Source: Rhabditophanes sp. KR3021 (lineage: Eukaryota > Nematoda > Chromadorea > Rhabditida > Alloionematidae). From it: 64,000 bases of DNA. The translations under genes were made by a program, and so were the position numbers. The notes beneath the pieces are model-generated. The model made no database searches, had not been told where the DNA came from, and saw nothing but the letters and a program-made list of their open reading frames with translations. Below are positions 1 to 11,306 of the stretch, one piece after another (position 1 is the first letter of the stretch; each line of letters begins with the position of its first letter). The DNA is taken from positions 6,696,001 through 6,760,000 of the forward strand of contig CAUJLY010000003.1 of the NCBI GenBank assembly GCA_963281155.1, in the 5' to 3' direction.

Positions 1-1476
1 CTTAATGGATGTTTATAAATGTATACACTTACAACCAACAAACACTAATTTTTTGGTTGTTGGCAAGGGTAAAAGTTAAAATGAGGGCAACTTTTTTTAC
101 TTTTTTAAACAACAATAAAAAAGGTTCTCTCTACAACATATGATTTGATGGGTCCGTAATGGAGACCTCACCACATATAATATCCTTCTACCACAGTCCT
201 TTTTAATTTTTTGTTCATTACTTCTTAAAGTTGCCCCTTTTTTGATATACATAATGAATATTCAATTACTTTCTCGAGACTAAACATGTATTATATACTT
301 GGTGGTTGTGCGAAGGCGCCTCGCCGAAACCTAAACCTTTCGGTCATAATAAATTGAATGAGTGTAGATGAATGGTAGTAGTGGTGTATGAGGTTGGCAC
401 GAACAAATTTATAAATACTGGTCTCTCAAACAACACCAAAATATGCATACACTTTTTTGTTAGCTTAATAGAGGACGGTTAAGTCTTATAGTGGGCTAAT
501 CTATTTTTCTACCAAATATAATAATATTAAACATTTTTTCACTCCGAATCCATCAAAAAAGATATAATAATTGGGAAACTAAACAACAATATTTGGTATT
601 CAGGGCTTTGGCTAGGTTGTGATTTTGGTTTAGTGTGGTAATAGTAGTAATAAAAAATTTGTTAAGAAACGAAATAATAAAGTAGTTTTGATGTCACAAA
701 CTGCCTGGCAAAGCCAAATTATTACCTCGAGGTACAATGAAATGACTACATAACGAAGTCTATGTATGTGTACAAGTCAATATATCAAGTGATTTTTGGA
801 TGGACGTTAAATCAAACAAACACATACCATCAATAATTTGTACATAAATATAATTTTTTGACCAAAATACTAAATACATTAAATCTAAAAATATCGCACA
901 TATTATCTTCAAAAAGGTAGTACTTTCTTGATACATATTTAAATAATAGTTCTGTAATATGTATTGCATGGCACCTATTGAAAACTAACACAAAGCATAA
1001 ATGATATAATATTTAGATATTTTTTAAACACCCACACTTTATTATTTTTGTCACCAACGGAAAATTCAAAATATAATCTCGTAGACAGGGCAAAAAAGAC
1101 GGAGACAACTTATAGGGTTTTTAAATGGTTAGATGTTGTTTTTTAAAGGATTTGTATTTTTAGAAATTTTAATATTAGGTCAATAAGGGTTGGAATTTGA
1201 AAAGAAATATTTTATAATTGATGGAGAGATGTGTGTGTTTTGTTGGTTGTATACTTTCTTGCACAGATTGGTTGGTGTCGGGAGTGTCTTTGGGTGCAAA
1301 GATGCTGATCTGGGGTGGCCGTTTAGTGGAAGTTTTGGTGGTGATTCGATGGTACTTTAAGACCAACTTAGAAGGAGTTGGGTTGAACAGTACGTGTCTT
1401 GACATGAAAAGGATTGGAATGGTGGTGGTAATTGTTTTGAAGCATTTGATTTTAGTTTCCTAAGTTATTTGTTAAC
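1..1476. other. AT-rich non-coding flank upstream of REXO2
   Basis: I see no supported gene here. Short overlapping open frames on both strands around 1175-1463 (about 76-81 codons) mirror each other and show no domain, so I treat them as chance. An inverted repeat at about 41-63 (ccaacaa ... ttgttgg) is short. A TTTTAG at about 1450-1455, 21 bases before the REXO2 start, could be a trans-splice acceptor or the end of a 5'UTR intron. Confidence 0.5.
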
Positions 1477-2055
1477 ATGGATGGGGAAACTAAAATTACC
1501 TCATCAAAATGCGAGTCTAATATTATTTGGATCGACTGTGAAATGACTGGCCTAGACCCTAATTTAGACGTTATCGTCGAAATATCTGTTTTGGTTACAG
1601 ATAGTCATCTAAATGTGGTGGATAAAGGAATGACTTTCTTAGTCAAACGGGATCAAGGTACGTTAGATAACATGAGTGCGTGGTGCAAGGAAACCTTCGC
1701 AAAGAATGGGTTACTCAAAGATTTAGAAACAGCCCTTTATGAAATAGAGGAGATTGAGGATAAGATCCTAGAATACCTTAATCAATGGTGCTTCCCGAAG
1801 ACAAGCCCTCTGGCAGGAAACACGGTTTATATGGATAGGATGTTCCTCAAGAAAGGTATGGCACGGCTGGATGACTTTATGCATTACAGGATAATCGACG
1901 TCAGCAGCTTCAAGGAAATGTGCATCCGCTGGTATGGGAAATCCTTTGCAAAAACATACCTCGCTCACCGTTCTTTGTCTGATATTCTTGAATCTATTGA
2001 AGAGCTGAAGTTTTATCGTGATACTATGATGGTTCCTGTTATGTCTAACGTTTGA
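1477..2055 (+). CDS. REXO2: Oligoribonuclease (REXO2-like 3'-5' exoribonuclease)
   Basis: This single-exon gene encodes 192 residues, close to the length of bacterial and eukaryotic oligoribonucleases without a targeting peptide. The enzyme degrades 2-5 nt RNA oligomers to mononucleotides, in mitochondria and cytosol in animals. The DEDDh signature is visible: IIWIDCEMTGLD near residues 16-27 gives the first Asp and Glu (D20, E22), LAGNTVYMDRMFL supplies the central Asp, and the C-terminal HRSLSDILESIEELKFY supplies the His and the last Asp. The start at 1477 is preceded by a TTTTAG at 1450-1455, consistent with trans-splicing. No mitochondrial presequence is evident, so this model is either a cytosolic form or lacks a 5' exon. 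The family call is secure; the orthologue name is inferred from the family. Confidence 0.93.
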   Translation: MDGETKITSSKCESNIIWIDCEMTGLDPNLDVIVEISVLVTDSHLNVVDKGMTFLVKRDQGTLDNMSAWCKETFAKNGLLKDLETALYEIEEIEDKILEYLNQWCFPKTSPLAGNTVYMDRMFLKKGMARLDDFMHYRIIDVSSFKEMCIRWYGKSFAKTYLAHRSLSDILESIEELKFYRDTMMVPVMSNV

Positions 2056-3406
2056 TAGTATGGTTGGGAAAACTGAACAAACTAAGTCGAGTTTCGGGTT
2101 TCATCTGAGTTGTTATTTATATTCTCCGAAAAAATAATTTTGTCTTTTTAATATTATTCAATTTGTGATTTTAATAAAATACATTTTGTCACACTCCGTT
2201 GTCTATACTCATTAACTCTTAACTTTTGTAAAATAAAAGTGCTCTTATTTCCGAAGTAGATTATGTTAATACTTTCATCAACAATTTGACGGATGGTAAT
2301 ATAATTAAACAATTTTGCTTTAAAATATGCTTTGAGGGTTTTCAGTTGCATGTTTTGAAGAACTAAAAAAGTGATTCTATTTTGTGAATTAATATAATCT
2401 TGTCTATCAAAACATGATGATTGAAAGTGCATTTGCTTAATGTATTTGACATTATGTTTTGTCAAAAACGTAATTGAGTCCAATAACAAGATTTATTCTT
2501 ATTTAAATCAACTTACAGACACGCATAAAAAAGTTCCAAACATATGGTATAAAAAGCTTTTTTTCAGAGGTCTCTTGCAACATTACTTTTACTATCAAGA
2601 TGATAAATGATTGCTTTTTGATGCTACAAATGTTGTTATTAATTATTTCGATGTTACATCCTGTGATGGATGATGATTATTTTTGCTTAGTATTTTCAAA
2701 ATTACAAAAACTTCACAAATCAGTTTGTTAAGCGAAAAGGCCATTACATCTAAATACTAGATCTATTACTATTGCTAATCCTACCAAACATATTTAAACG
2801 TCTTGAACTTTTTCAAAGCTTCCTCAAACAATTTAAAACATATCAATCAATCGTAGATTAAAACGCTAAAGACCACTTTTTTACCTCCTATGCTAATAAT
2901 GCAAAGAGACGAAATCAGAAAACAATAGCTTGTGTCATGAAAGATATGTGCCTCGTTATACTTTAAGTGTTTATTCATAATTTGGCTAAATTAGAATACA
3001 ATAAGGAGGCAGGAAGTATGAATGTTGAGTCTGTAAACTGTTATATTGGCAATAATATTACATTCATACTCTTCAGAAACGGAACTTTAGTTTCTGCTGT
3101 GTCTCACTTTTGACATAACAAGCGAATGAAAGTAAAGATTGAAAATAACAAAAATATAGGATAAGAGAACAGTTATTTTCACTAAGTATTGTTAAGGAGA
3201 ATGCCCCTTTTCTTATTGTTTGGTAACAAAAAACTAATCCACATAGTTATTAATGTTTATGATGAGGAAGTTTAAAGGTTCAGAAAAAGGCTTTAAAAGA
3301 GGTTTGAATTAGCTTCATATTTATTCAATTTTTTATAATAGATTGTCGTTTTTTATCGCTGTTACTTTTAAGTTTATTATTATTGAATGTATTATTTTAG
3401 GGAAAT
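2056..3406. other. Intergenic spacer between REXO2 and GNAT gene
   Basis: AT-rich. A 111-codon open frame on the minus strand (2154-2489) has ordinary-looking composition but no recognisable domain and no neighbouring exons. It may be a fragment of a fast-evolving family or chance. A TTTTAG ends at 3400, seven bases before the GNAT start. Confidence 0.45.
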
Positions 3407-4103
3407 ATGTTAACAGCAGGTGATTCAGACTCTCTTATAGTGAGAAAAATAACTTTTGACGATAAAAATGCAGTAAATAAAATACTTGAAGAACATTTTT
3501 TTCAAATTGAACCATTAAATGTAGCAACTGGTGCTAGCGTTGCTGATTTGTTTGGCATTACAAATGGAATGACTGAAGACCCATTCATGATGAATAATTC
3601 TGTTGGAGCTTTTACTAAGGAAGGTGAAATAGTTGGGTTAAGACTAGTTGGTTTGTTTGAAAGATCTGCTGATAAAATTGAGACCAACAATAATGAGGAT
3701 GCGAGTAATGATGATTCGCCAGCAATCAAAATTATGCAGGTTTTAGGTGCTGGCAAAATAGGCATTTACAATGAATTGCCTCCAAATATTAATACTCTTT
3801 TGTCAACTGAAATATCAATTGTTCAAAAGAAATATTCCAGACAAGGAATAGCTTCCAAGCTTGAGGTTTTTGGTAATGATCATATCAAGGCTAATGTTAG
3901 TTTACTCTTTAACCACTTTTAAAGTATGTCTTTAGTTTCCTAATGTTCAAGGAATAATTGTAGAAGCAACAAGTATTGCGAATCAAAAGTTGATGACAAA
4001 AATGGGATACAAATGCTTTAGAAAAATTATGTATGAAGATTTTAAAGTTGGTTTAGGACCTGACGGGTCAGATAGTGTTGAAACATATATAACCTTGTTT
4101 TAA
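3407..4103 (+). CDS. GNAT-family N-acetyltransferase (arylalkylamine type)
   Basis: Two exons, 3407-3895 and 3936-4103, flank a 40-base GT-AG intron in phase 0. Together they encode 218 residues. The N terminus reads RKITFDDKNAVNKILEEHFF, the usual beta1-alpha1 of nematode GNAT proteins. The acetyl-CoA loop is RQGIAS within EISIVQKKYSRQGIASKLE (fits the R/Q-x-x-G-x-G/A signature). Exon 2 carries the C-terminal motif ATSIANQKLMTKMGYKCFRK, typical of nematode arylalkylamine-acetyltransferase-like proteins. The family acetylates small amines or protein N termini using acetyl-CoA; the substrate cannot be read from sequence. An Asp/Asn/Glu-rich loop near residues 90-105 is unusual. The gene is convergent with EEF1AKMT2, the two stops lying 74 bases apart. 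The TTTTAG directly upstream suggests trans-splicing or an unseen 5'UTR exon. Confidence 0.82.
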
Positions 4104-4177
4104 AAGAATTTATTGTTAACAGATATGGATGAATGAAAAGATACATGTTTGCCACGATAAATAAAATAAATAAATGT

Positions 4178-4913
<736 letters not shown>

Positions 4914-5270
4914 TTTAATTTAGATACTTTAATATTTATTAATAACCTATGTTTATGTAATATTAAGTTAGCGAGGGGCTGTCTAACCAATGACGAGAGA
5001 CAAAAATCGTGACAAGACTTTGTCTGAAAAGAATTTGCTGTTGATGTCGTGCAACAAAATTTAGAAAATTCGAGATAGAGTGATTATTGAGTAAATAAAG
5101 CTATTGGTTTGTTAGTATAGAATTTATTTTATTTAGGTAAATACATACTTAGAATGTAAAAATAAAGAATCGGACATGTGGATTATAAAACAATTATCTT
5201 AAATTAAACAACATATACTTTTGCAAGCATGATTTCTTCAGAAAGACGGTTTGGAGGAAGTTATATCATC
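4914..5270. other. Short spacer upstream of EEF1AKMT2
   Basis: This is the 5' flank of the minus-strand methyltransferase. I see no coding signal, TATA box or repeat that I can defend. Confidence 0.4.
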
Positions 5271-5432
5271 TCGCCTCTCTTTATTTTAGAGAGGAGGGCG
5301 AGTGCATAGTGTAATAGTACCTTTTTGCCCCATTGAATATTTTTTGGGGGCGAATTCACTATATAGTATTACCTTTTTGCCCACCTATTTTTAAGAGGGG
5401 CGAATCCATATGATACCGCTTTTGGGTATCGA
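5271..5432. repeat. Tandem hairpin repeat, ~51 bp period
   Basis: Three diverged units with a period of about 50-52 bases each end in a GC-rich hairpin whose right arm ends gggcg. The stems are cctctct/agagagg at 5274-5295, gcccc/ggggc around 5327-5351, and a weaker gccca-ccт-like arm paired with aggggc around 5379-5401. The spacers share the phrase AGTACCTTTTTGCCC or ATTACCTTTTTGCCC. A fourth perfect hairpin, GATACC/GGTATC with a six- to seven-base loop, follows at 5412-5430. The G/C-rich arms stand out from the AT-rich surroundings. It could be a decayed mobile element end, a minisatellite or a structured RNA; the sequence alone does not say which. Confidence 0.55.
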
Positions 5433-5465
5433 AATGGATCTAATAAGGAATCTCAAGATCGTGAA

Positions 5466-5756
5466 ATGGAAAGATTCAGAAGACATTCAGTTGAAATTAT
5501 CAGCAATATTTTATCAAAATGTATCAATATTAAAACTTTGTGCATTAAACCTTATACTTCAACTTCTGCAAATGTACTAACCAAGAAGGATATTTCTTCA
5601 AACCACAAACTTTATGCTAATTTTTTGAATATTCTCAAAGCAACAAAGATTACAAAACTGGGGAATGTAAAGTATGACTTCCTTCTTGAATTAATTGATA
5701 CTTATTCTGATTTTCCATTGAGTTTGCCAAGCCTCAATGCAAAACTTTACCAATAA
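5466..5756 (+). pseudogene. Gene fragment, possible F-box/LRR-like family
   Basis: The open frame runs from the hairpin repeat to 5756 (96 codons from the first ATG, open upstream to about 5424). The protein has normal amino-acid usage, with ISNILSKCINIKTLCIKPY then NFLNILKATKITKLGNVKYD. That alternation of short hydrophobic strands and lysines recalls leucine-rich or F-box-associated repeats of nematode lineage-specific families, but I cannot confirm a domain. No start region or splice partner is visible, and the upstream side runs into the hairpin array, so a 5'-truncated copy is likely. It could also be an internal exon of an unrecognised gene. Confidence 0.35.
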
Positions 5757-6530
5757 GTCGTTTGACGAACACATGGCACTTGATGAAAGTTTTGGTATTT
5801 ATGCAAGTGATAGAAATAACGCTATGGAACATTAATTAGATAAAATTAGCTTATTAATAATTCATTTTACTAAAACATAATTGCAAAATATATTTTCATG
5901 TTGTTTAAATAAACTTTGTCATTGACTCTTTTGTAATTTTTTAGTTATGACTGAAAAATAAATAAGTTAGTAAAAGAATTAATTCGAATTACTGAAAGTT
6001 GAACTGAACTATTATATAATTGGAACTAATAAAGAAACATACTTAGTTTATAGTAAAATACCATTCTTTTATTCGGTAAACCACTGTAAAAATGCGAAGC
6101 AATTGAGAATATTATTTTGTAAGAGAAAACCCCAAATTAAAGATAAAATTAATAGTTTATTAAATTACAGTTTTTTCGACAAAATTAACGATGCTTATAT
6201 TGGTTATTTGTAGGTATAGTCTTCAAAATAACAATTCTGAAGTTCTTGTATATCTAATGATTTTTAGCAAAAGGGATTATTCATCTATTGTATTTAATAC
6301 AATTTATGTTAGTGATAGTGCATTGGATAGAGCAGGAATCAGTATTGTTGAATAGTAAGCTTAAGAAAAATTTATATTTGTTCTATTTTATAGACAAAAT
6401 TTAAATAAGGCACATATTTTGAATATTAGAATCAGTGACAGGTAGCATAAAGCGCAAAGTTTGATACAAATGACAAGAATATAAGAGCTCATTTTTCCAA
6501 TAGAATTTATCTTCGGCCCATTTATTCGCC
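5757..6530. other. Intergenic spacer
   Basis: AT-rich, without recognisable features. A TATAAGAG at about 6480-6487 lies some 50 bases before the next start codon and may act as a core promoter element. Confidence 0.4.
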
Positions 6531-7021
6531 ATGCCAAACATTCTGCAGCTCCTCATTCCAGCAATTCTGTTTTTACAGGTACGTTAACAATCATTCCTAT
6601 CTAATTACTTATTTATGATTTTTACAGGAAACATCATCCATTTACCATCCCTTCCTTGATTTACGTCCGTACGATAAACTTAAGATGACATGATTGCTTC
6701 GGAATGGTACCGACTACACAGAAGATCCCGATTCCTATGTTCCAGGACAAGCCTATTATAATACCAATGCCGATTTGCAAGCTGACATTTCTGCTTCATT
6801 CTACTTTTGTCAGTAAGACTACATCTGCGAGCGTTCTAATCACTCCAGCTTCTGGAAAGTCGTCAGTCAAAAGATATTCTACCAAATTAACTACATCAAA
6901 CAAATTATCTGCTTCCAAATCTGCTTCTAAGAGTTCAAAAGCAACAGTTGAAGCTTCGTCAACGGCCAGTAAATTAAAAAATAAAAGTGGGAGGAACGAA
7001 GTTATTTTGGTGCCGCAATAG
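6531..7021 (+). pseudogene. Secreted protein gene broken by in-frame TGA
   Basis: Exon 1 (6531-6578) encodes a signal-peptide-like start, MPNILQLLIPAILFLQ. It is followed by a clean 49-base intron (GTACGT...TTTACAG, 6579-6627). Exon 2 opens with ETSSIYHPFLDLRPYDKLK, then meets TGA at 6691-6693, then continues in the same frame with LLRNGTDYTEDPDSYVPG and onward for about 40 codons. The stretch around EDPDSYVPG-x-x-Y faintly resembles the 'DPD-x-Y-x-PG-x-x-Y' of Reeler domains in spondins, which I treat as a hint only. A second frame from 6704 to 7021 gives a Ser/Thr/Lys-rich tail and may be joined through a small intron starting near 6813. A nonsense mutation in a decaying gene is the simplest reading; a sequencing error is possible. 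Confidence 0.4.
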
Positions 7022-7600
7022 AAATGAAGAAATTGTAGTCAATTCTGGGAAAAGTCACAAGTAAATATTTAATCTACTAATAGTTTTATTCAAATAATTA
7101 GTACTTTATCTTATCTTTTTTTCTAAAAAAAGCATGGGAGATAGGACATTTAGAGTTAAATGTCATACTATCCCAATATATCTTCATAAGTGATTGAAGT
7201 TTTAAACCTTTGTTTATAACTATTAGATTCATAAGTAATTACGACCTTCTTTTTTAATGATAAACTCATACATAATATTCAAATGGTTTCCTGTTACATT
7301 ACACACTTAAAGATTTGTTTATCAAAATAATCAAAAAGAGCCTCAAGATATCCCCTTAAAGAACGATCATAAACAAACATAAATTTGGTAGATTTATTAA
7401 TATCAACATATTTTTATACACTTCTTTTTTAATAATATCCTTAAAAGCCTAGCTTAAGGGCGATTCCTCCAAAAGAAAAGATTTAAGACGATGCTAAATA
7501 TCAATTTAGTTAATTGAACATATCTACATCCAAATTGTTTGCTTCTTTTCAAACAAACTAGATATTTATTTGTATATTTTCTTTGATAAAAGATTCTACT
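7022..7600. other. Intergenic spacer
   Basis: I see nothing identifiable. It is the 5' flank of the gene starting at 7601. Confidence 0.4.
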
Positions 7601-8912
7601 ATGAGCATCACTAAATTTTCTTTACCATTTGAGAGTGACACTACTTTGTCTATTGAATTGGAAAGTCCGGAGCTTGAGTATTCTTATCAGGCTGTTCAAG
7701 CAGATTGTAAGACTATCTTTTTGTGCGGATATGTCGAATTTGCTGACCATAATATGTAAGTTTGATTCACTTTTGTTACAATAAACTATCATTTTTAGTT
7801 TTCTTGATGCAATAACCACAAACCTCTCAACTTCCTACTTTATTTCAACGAATGACGTAGCCTCCGACTTTTCATTCACCTCAACCAGGGACATACTCAG
7901 ACATGCCAAGACATTTATTTTCCTTTTAAACGAAGTCACCTTATCCGATAAACATTGCAAAATGTGTCTACAATACGCTTGGGATATCCAATTGCATGTT
8001 TTAGTCCTAAGACCACCACACACTCAACTCGTCATCTACACAGAAAAGAAAAATGGTGGTGCAGACAGTGAATGGGATTCAGATGATGATGATTTGGCTG
8101 AAGATGAACTTAGTATGGCTGAAAGGATGAGGGCTCTTAAGTTGGATCATTGTATAAATTTCAAACAGATCCAGAAGATTTTGGCCAAGAGTTTTGAAAA
8201 AAGCTTGATGTATGATTTTAATAGGCATGAGGAGTGTATGCTCAAGCTTAGAAAGACTTTGAGATCTAGTATTCCTAGTACGGGCAGGAGATGTTCAGAA
8301 AGGAAGTTGGGGACTTTGAATAGACCCGAGTCTTTTGATAGTTGTCTATCAAATAGTACAATCAAATCTTTTCACAAAAAGAGAATAGTCTCAGACAATA
8401 CTTTGCTTATAATTCCGCCTAAACGTAATTCCTCAAAATCTCCATTAAAGAAGATAAACGGCAGTGCTTCAAGTTCCTCTCTAATTAGTCTCGAAAAGCG
8501 GAGACGAATCAAAAGAGAAAAAAAATCAGATGAAGTGGTAAAATTAGGCTTAAATGATGAGGATGCTAAGAGATTCCGTTCAGGTGCATCCACATCCATC
8601 GTCTCAAAGCTATCTAATCTCAAATTAAGTCCCGACCAAAACACAACATCCTACTTAGTTTTTAATGGCAACGACGTCAGTCAAAAGCCTCAACTAATCA
8701 GTTTCTCAAGTTCAATTCTTGATGAAGAAGAGGAAAAGAAATTAACAAGAAAGTTATTGACAAATTCAAGTCCTTATCCAAATGACGACTCAGATTTCGA
8801 TGCAGATCAACAACATTCTTGTGTATCACAAACACTTGCTCGTCAAGTAAAAGGTTCTTTTGATGATGCTGATTTAGGATTAGAAGAAAGTGATATTGAA
8901 AGTAATAATTAA
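7601..8912 (+). CDS. Unrecognised 422-aa protein with acidic, serine-rich tail
   Basis: Two exons, 7601-7755 and 7799-8912, are joined across a 43-base GT-AG intron (GTAAGT...TTTTTAG) in phase 2, giving an intact 422-residue frame. The first 150 residues look like a folded beta-rich domain (for example SIELESPELEYSYQAVQAD, then KTIFLCGYVEFADHN and WDIQLHVLVLRPPHTQLVIY). An acidic linker, SEWDSDDDDLAEDE, follows near residue 160, then a helix with basic residues, a long Ser/Lys/Arg-rich disordered part with KRRRIKREKK (a candidate nuclear signal), and a highly acidic C terminus. I do not recognise the family. A nuclear regulatory role would fit the tail but is inference. It is transcribed in the same direction as the small secreted gene 147 bases downstream. 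Confidence 0.8.
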
Positions 8913-9059
8913 GAGTTGTTTAAAATGAACATTGATTAATTAGTATCCATCCAAAACAGGATCTAAACAATCAAATATTAATTATATACTTTCGTTTCAT
9001 CTATTATAAATTACTTATTAACAAAACTGCTTTTCATTTTACTTTATTTGTTAAAAGAG

Positions 9060-9373
9060 ATGGCTTTGAAAGTTATTAGTTTCATTTTATTATTACTATT
9101 GATAGGAACTTTAATAAATGGACAAGGGTATGAGCAGATGATGGCTCCAAAGCCACAGGGAAAGATAGCGATTATGGTGGATGAATGTTTGAATACTATC
9201 TGCAAGTATTGGATGAAGGAATGTCATTGGTTTTGTGATAATGTCATGAATTTGGTAAGTTATTATTTGACTTTTAATTTGATGATGTTCTTCAATTTTA
9301 GAAGACTCATCAAAAATGCCTTTCATGCCTTGGATTCAGAGCTCGTCATTGCCTACCTTGCTTTGAAATGTAA
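9060..9373 (+). CDS. Small cysteine-rich secreted peptide, 88 aa
   Basis: Exon 1 (9060-9254) and exon 2 (9302-9373) flank a 47-base GT-AG intron in phase 0. Exon 1 begins with a strong signal peptide, MALKVISFILLLLLIGTLIN, likely cleaved before or after the following GQG. The mature part carries nine cysteines in about 45 residues, with CKYWMKECHWFC at the end of exon 1 and CLSCLGFRARHCLPC in exon 2. Reading through the intron instead would give a long hydrophobic AT-rich tail, so the spliced form is preferred. The ATG at 9060 is chosen because the open frame upstream has only non-ATG codons. The family is unknown; a disulphide-rich extracellular peptide is all that can be claimed. Confidence 0.72.
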
Positions 9374-9717
9374 TATTCGTACCCATTTAATTATAACTTA
9401 TTTCGACGTACCTTTAATTAAATACTATTTAAAACAACTTTTATATACCACTTTTATTTATCTTATAAAGTCATCTATATAAATCCAGTCATCAACAACC
9501 AAAGAAAGAAAAGTTTGAATTAAAGGCAAACAGGTGGAAAATACTAAAAAGGTGCATTTGTTCAAAGACATACATCTTGTCACAGAATAAAGTAGGAAAA
9601 TTTACAGAGATCAGCGATACAAAAGCTTAACAATATAAAGAAAAGGGCATTTGTTAGTTAATATATAATTATTTAAAAATATTTCCAGAACCGTAACAAC
9701 AAACCATACAATTAAAG
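9374..9717. other. Convergent 3' spacer
   Basis: This lies between the 3' ends of the small secreted gene (plus) and the first BED-finger gene (minus). It presumably holds both 3'UTRs. Nothing else is recognisable. Confidence 0.45.
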
Positions 9718-11306
9718 TTAAACCTTGAAAAGAGTTGACTGAACTTTGCCTCGTAATGCCCATTGCATTTGAGACCAATCGGTTTTACGCCATGAATCAG
9801 ATGCAGTCATTGTATCACCGCACTTCTCGAATATCTTAATTTCATCTGGAAAATCTCGTAGGATGATTGATTTTTTGTTTTCTAATTTGCTGGTAAACAT
9901 GAATTCATCTGTTGACAAGTCCTCACTATTTTTATCTGATGAGTACGAAAAGATAGCATTTAAATCCTTAGACATAGTTAATAATGAACTCAGGCAATAA
10001 CCATCTATCAGTGAAAAAGTAGTAGGTGAAATTGACGTGGGTTGTGGGGTTGGTGATGTTGACACTACATAATTATTCAACTGCCCCCCAACTAATCCAT
10101 TCATATCTGCAATCTGCAAATTATTAGTCAATTGAGACAGCAAGTTTTGATTATTAGCTACATTTTGGTTATTTATCGCAGCCAACAAGAAAGGACTCAT
10201 CATCACATCATTGTTATTAAGTTTATTCATTCCGAAATTCAGTCCCTTATTTTGAGTCAATTCCATCAAATTATCTAAACCGAAGATACGATTATTATTT
10301 TCAACTATTTGGTTTCGCATATCCGCAATTTCATATTCTTTTTTCATTGGAAGAGTACATTGGAAGGAGGTCATAGGTTGTGGTAATTCTTTGTGTTGTT
10401 TCAACAAATCACTCCTACCTAACATTGAAGTCGAGGGATGGAACATTGAGGTTGGATGCTCCATTGAAGTCAAATTAAATGAACTATTAAAACCATTATT
10501 AATTGGAACGAATGAAGTTAATTTAGTCTGAAACAGAATTAATAAATATTTCATCTTCATAAATCAATTAAACTTACATTTCCACAAGCCTCTGCACTTT
10601 TAGTTTCTCTTTGCGGAAGAGGACTACTTTTGGAAGAAGAAACCTCTCCTATACTGGATTCTCTTGAACCAGAAGCAACATTACAAATATTAATTGGTAG
10701 GCGGACTTCACTACTTGGTGTGCTACTACTCATCAAACAACTCAAATTGTTTGGGGAAAAATCTTTAAACATTTGCGACATCAACAATTGGTTGTAATAT
10801 GTGGTTTGGGAAGTAGCATTATAAATAGTATCGTTTTCATTGTCGTCCTTTGTAAGGGTTTCAGTCGAACTTGCGGGTGTATCTATTGAAATTGGGCTTT
10901 TGGAAGACTTAGATGAATCTCCATCCCCACCATCATTAACACCACTCACTGCTCTCACAGCTTTTCTTTTCCTAATCTTCATGTTGAAGGTTTCTTGGCC
11001 AACTAGATCCTTGTGGAAAGCTTTCAAGTGACCCCACATTGACTTTGTTGAACTGTCACTTCTCTTCATTCTCTTCCCACAATGGAGGCATAGTACTTGG
11101 AAAGAAACAGGGTCTGGCATCTGGTAATGCTTCCATACTTCAGATATCTTCGAATGAAAGCGAGGAGATGGAAGTGGTCTCTTTGCTTGTTCCGAGCTTC
11201 TAAGCTTCGAACGCCTTTCAGATTCTAAAGCCGTTGTGACATTCATTTCTAACAAGTTTGGTGGAATATCAAATAAGTTTTGGAGGAATGGGTCCGAAAT
11301 TTTCAT
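9718..11306 (-). CDS. BED-type zinc-finger protein, paralog A
   Basis: Exons 10578-11306 and 9718-10527 flank a 50-base GT-AG intron in phase 0 and encode 512 residues. The BED finger lies near residues 50-101: HSKISEVWKHYQMPD, then CLHCGKRMKRSD (C73, C76) and HLKAFH (H93, H98), with the aromatic W and the C2-H-x4-H spacing of BED domains, which bind DNA. A long Ser/Asn/Gln-rich middle follows. The last ~95 residues form a conserved module ending QWALRGKVQSTLF, identical over 13 residues to paralog B. The start at 11306 is chosen because a TTGCAG acceptor lies 8-13 bases upstream; an ATG at 11378 would add a hydrophobic stretch that reads as intron. C. elegans has BED-finger regulators such as BED-3 and DPY-20; I do not assign orthology. 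It is more AT-rich and more diverged than its paralog. Confidence 0.85.

Noticed and set aside
1175..1463. Overlapping 76- and 81-codon frames on opposite strands upstream of REXO2
   Set aside because: They mirror each other, lack domains and start signals, and contain low-complexity V/L/I/G or T/S/K runs.
6691..6693. TGA as a selenocysteine codon
   Set aside because: No SECIS-like structure was identified and the protein does not resemble any selenoprotein family; a nonsense mutation or error is simpler.
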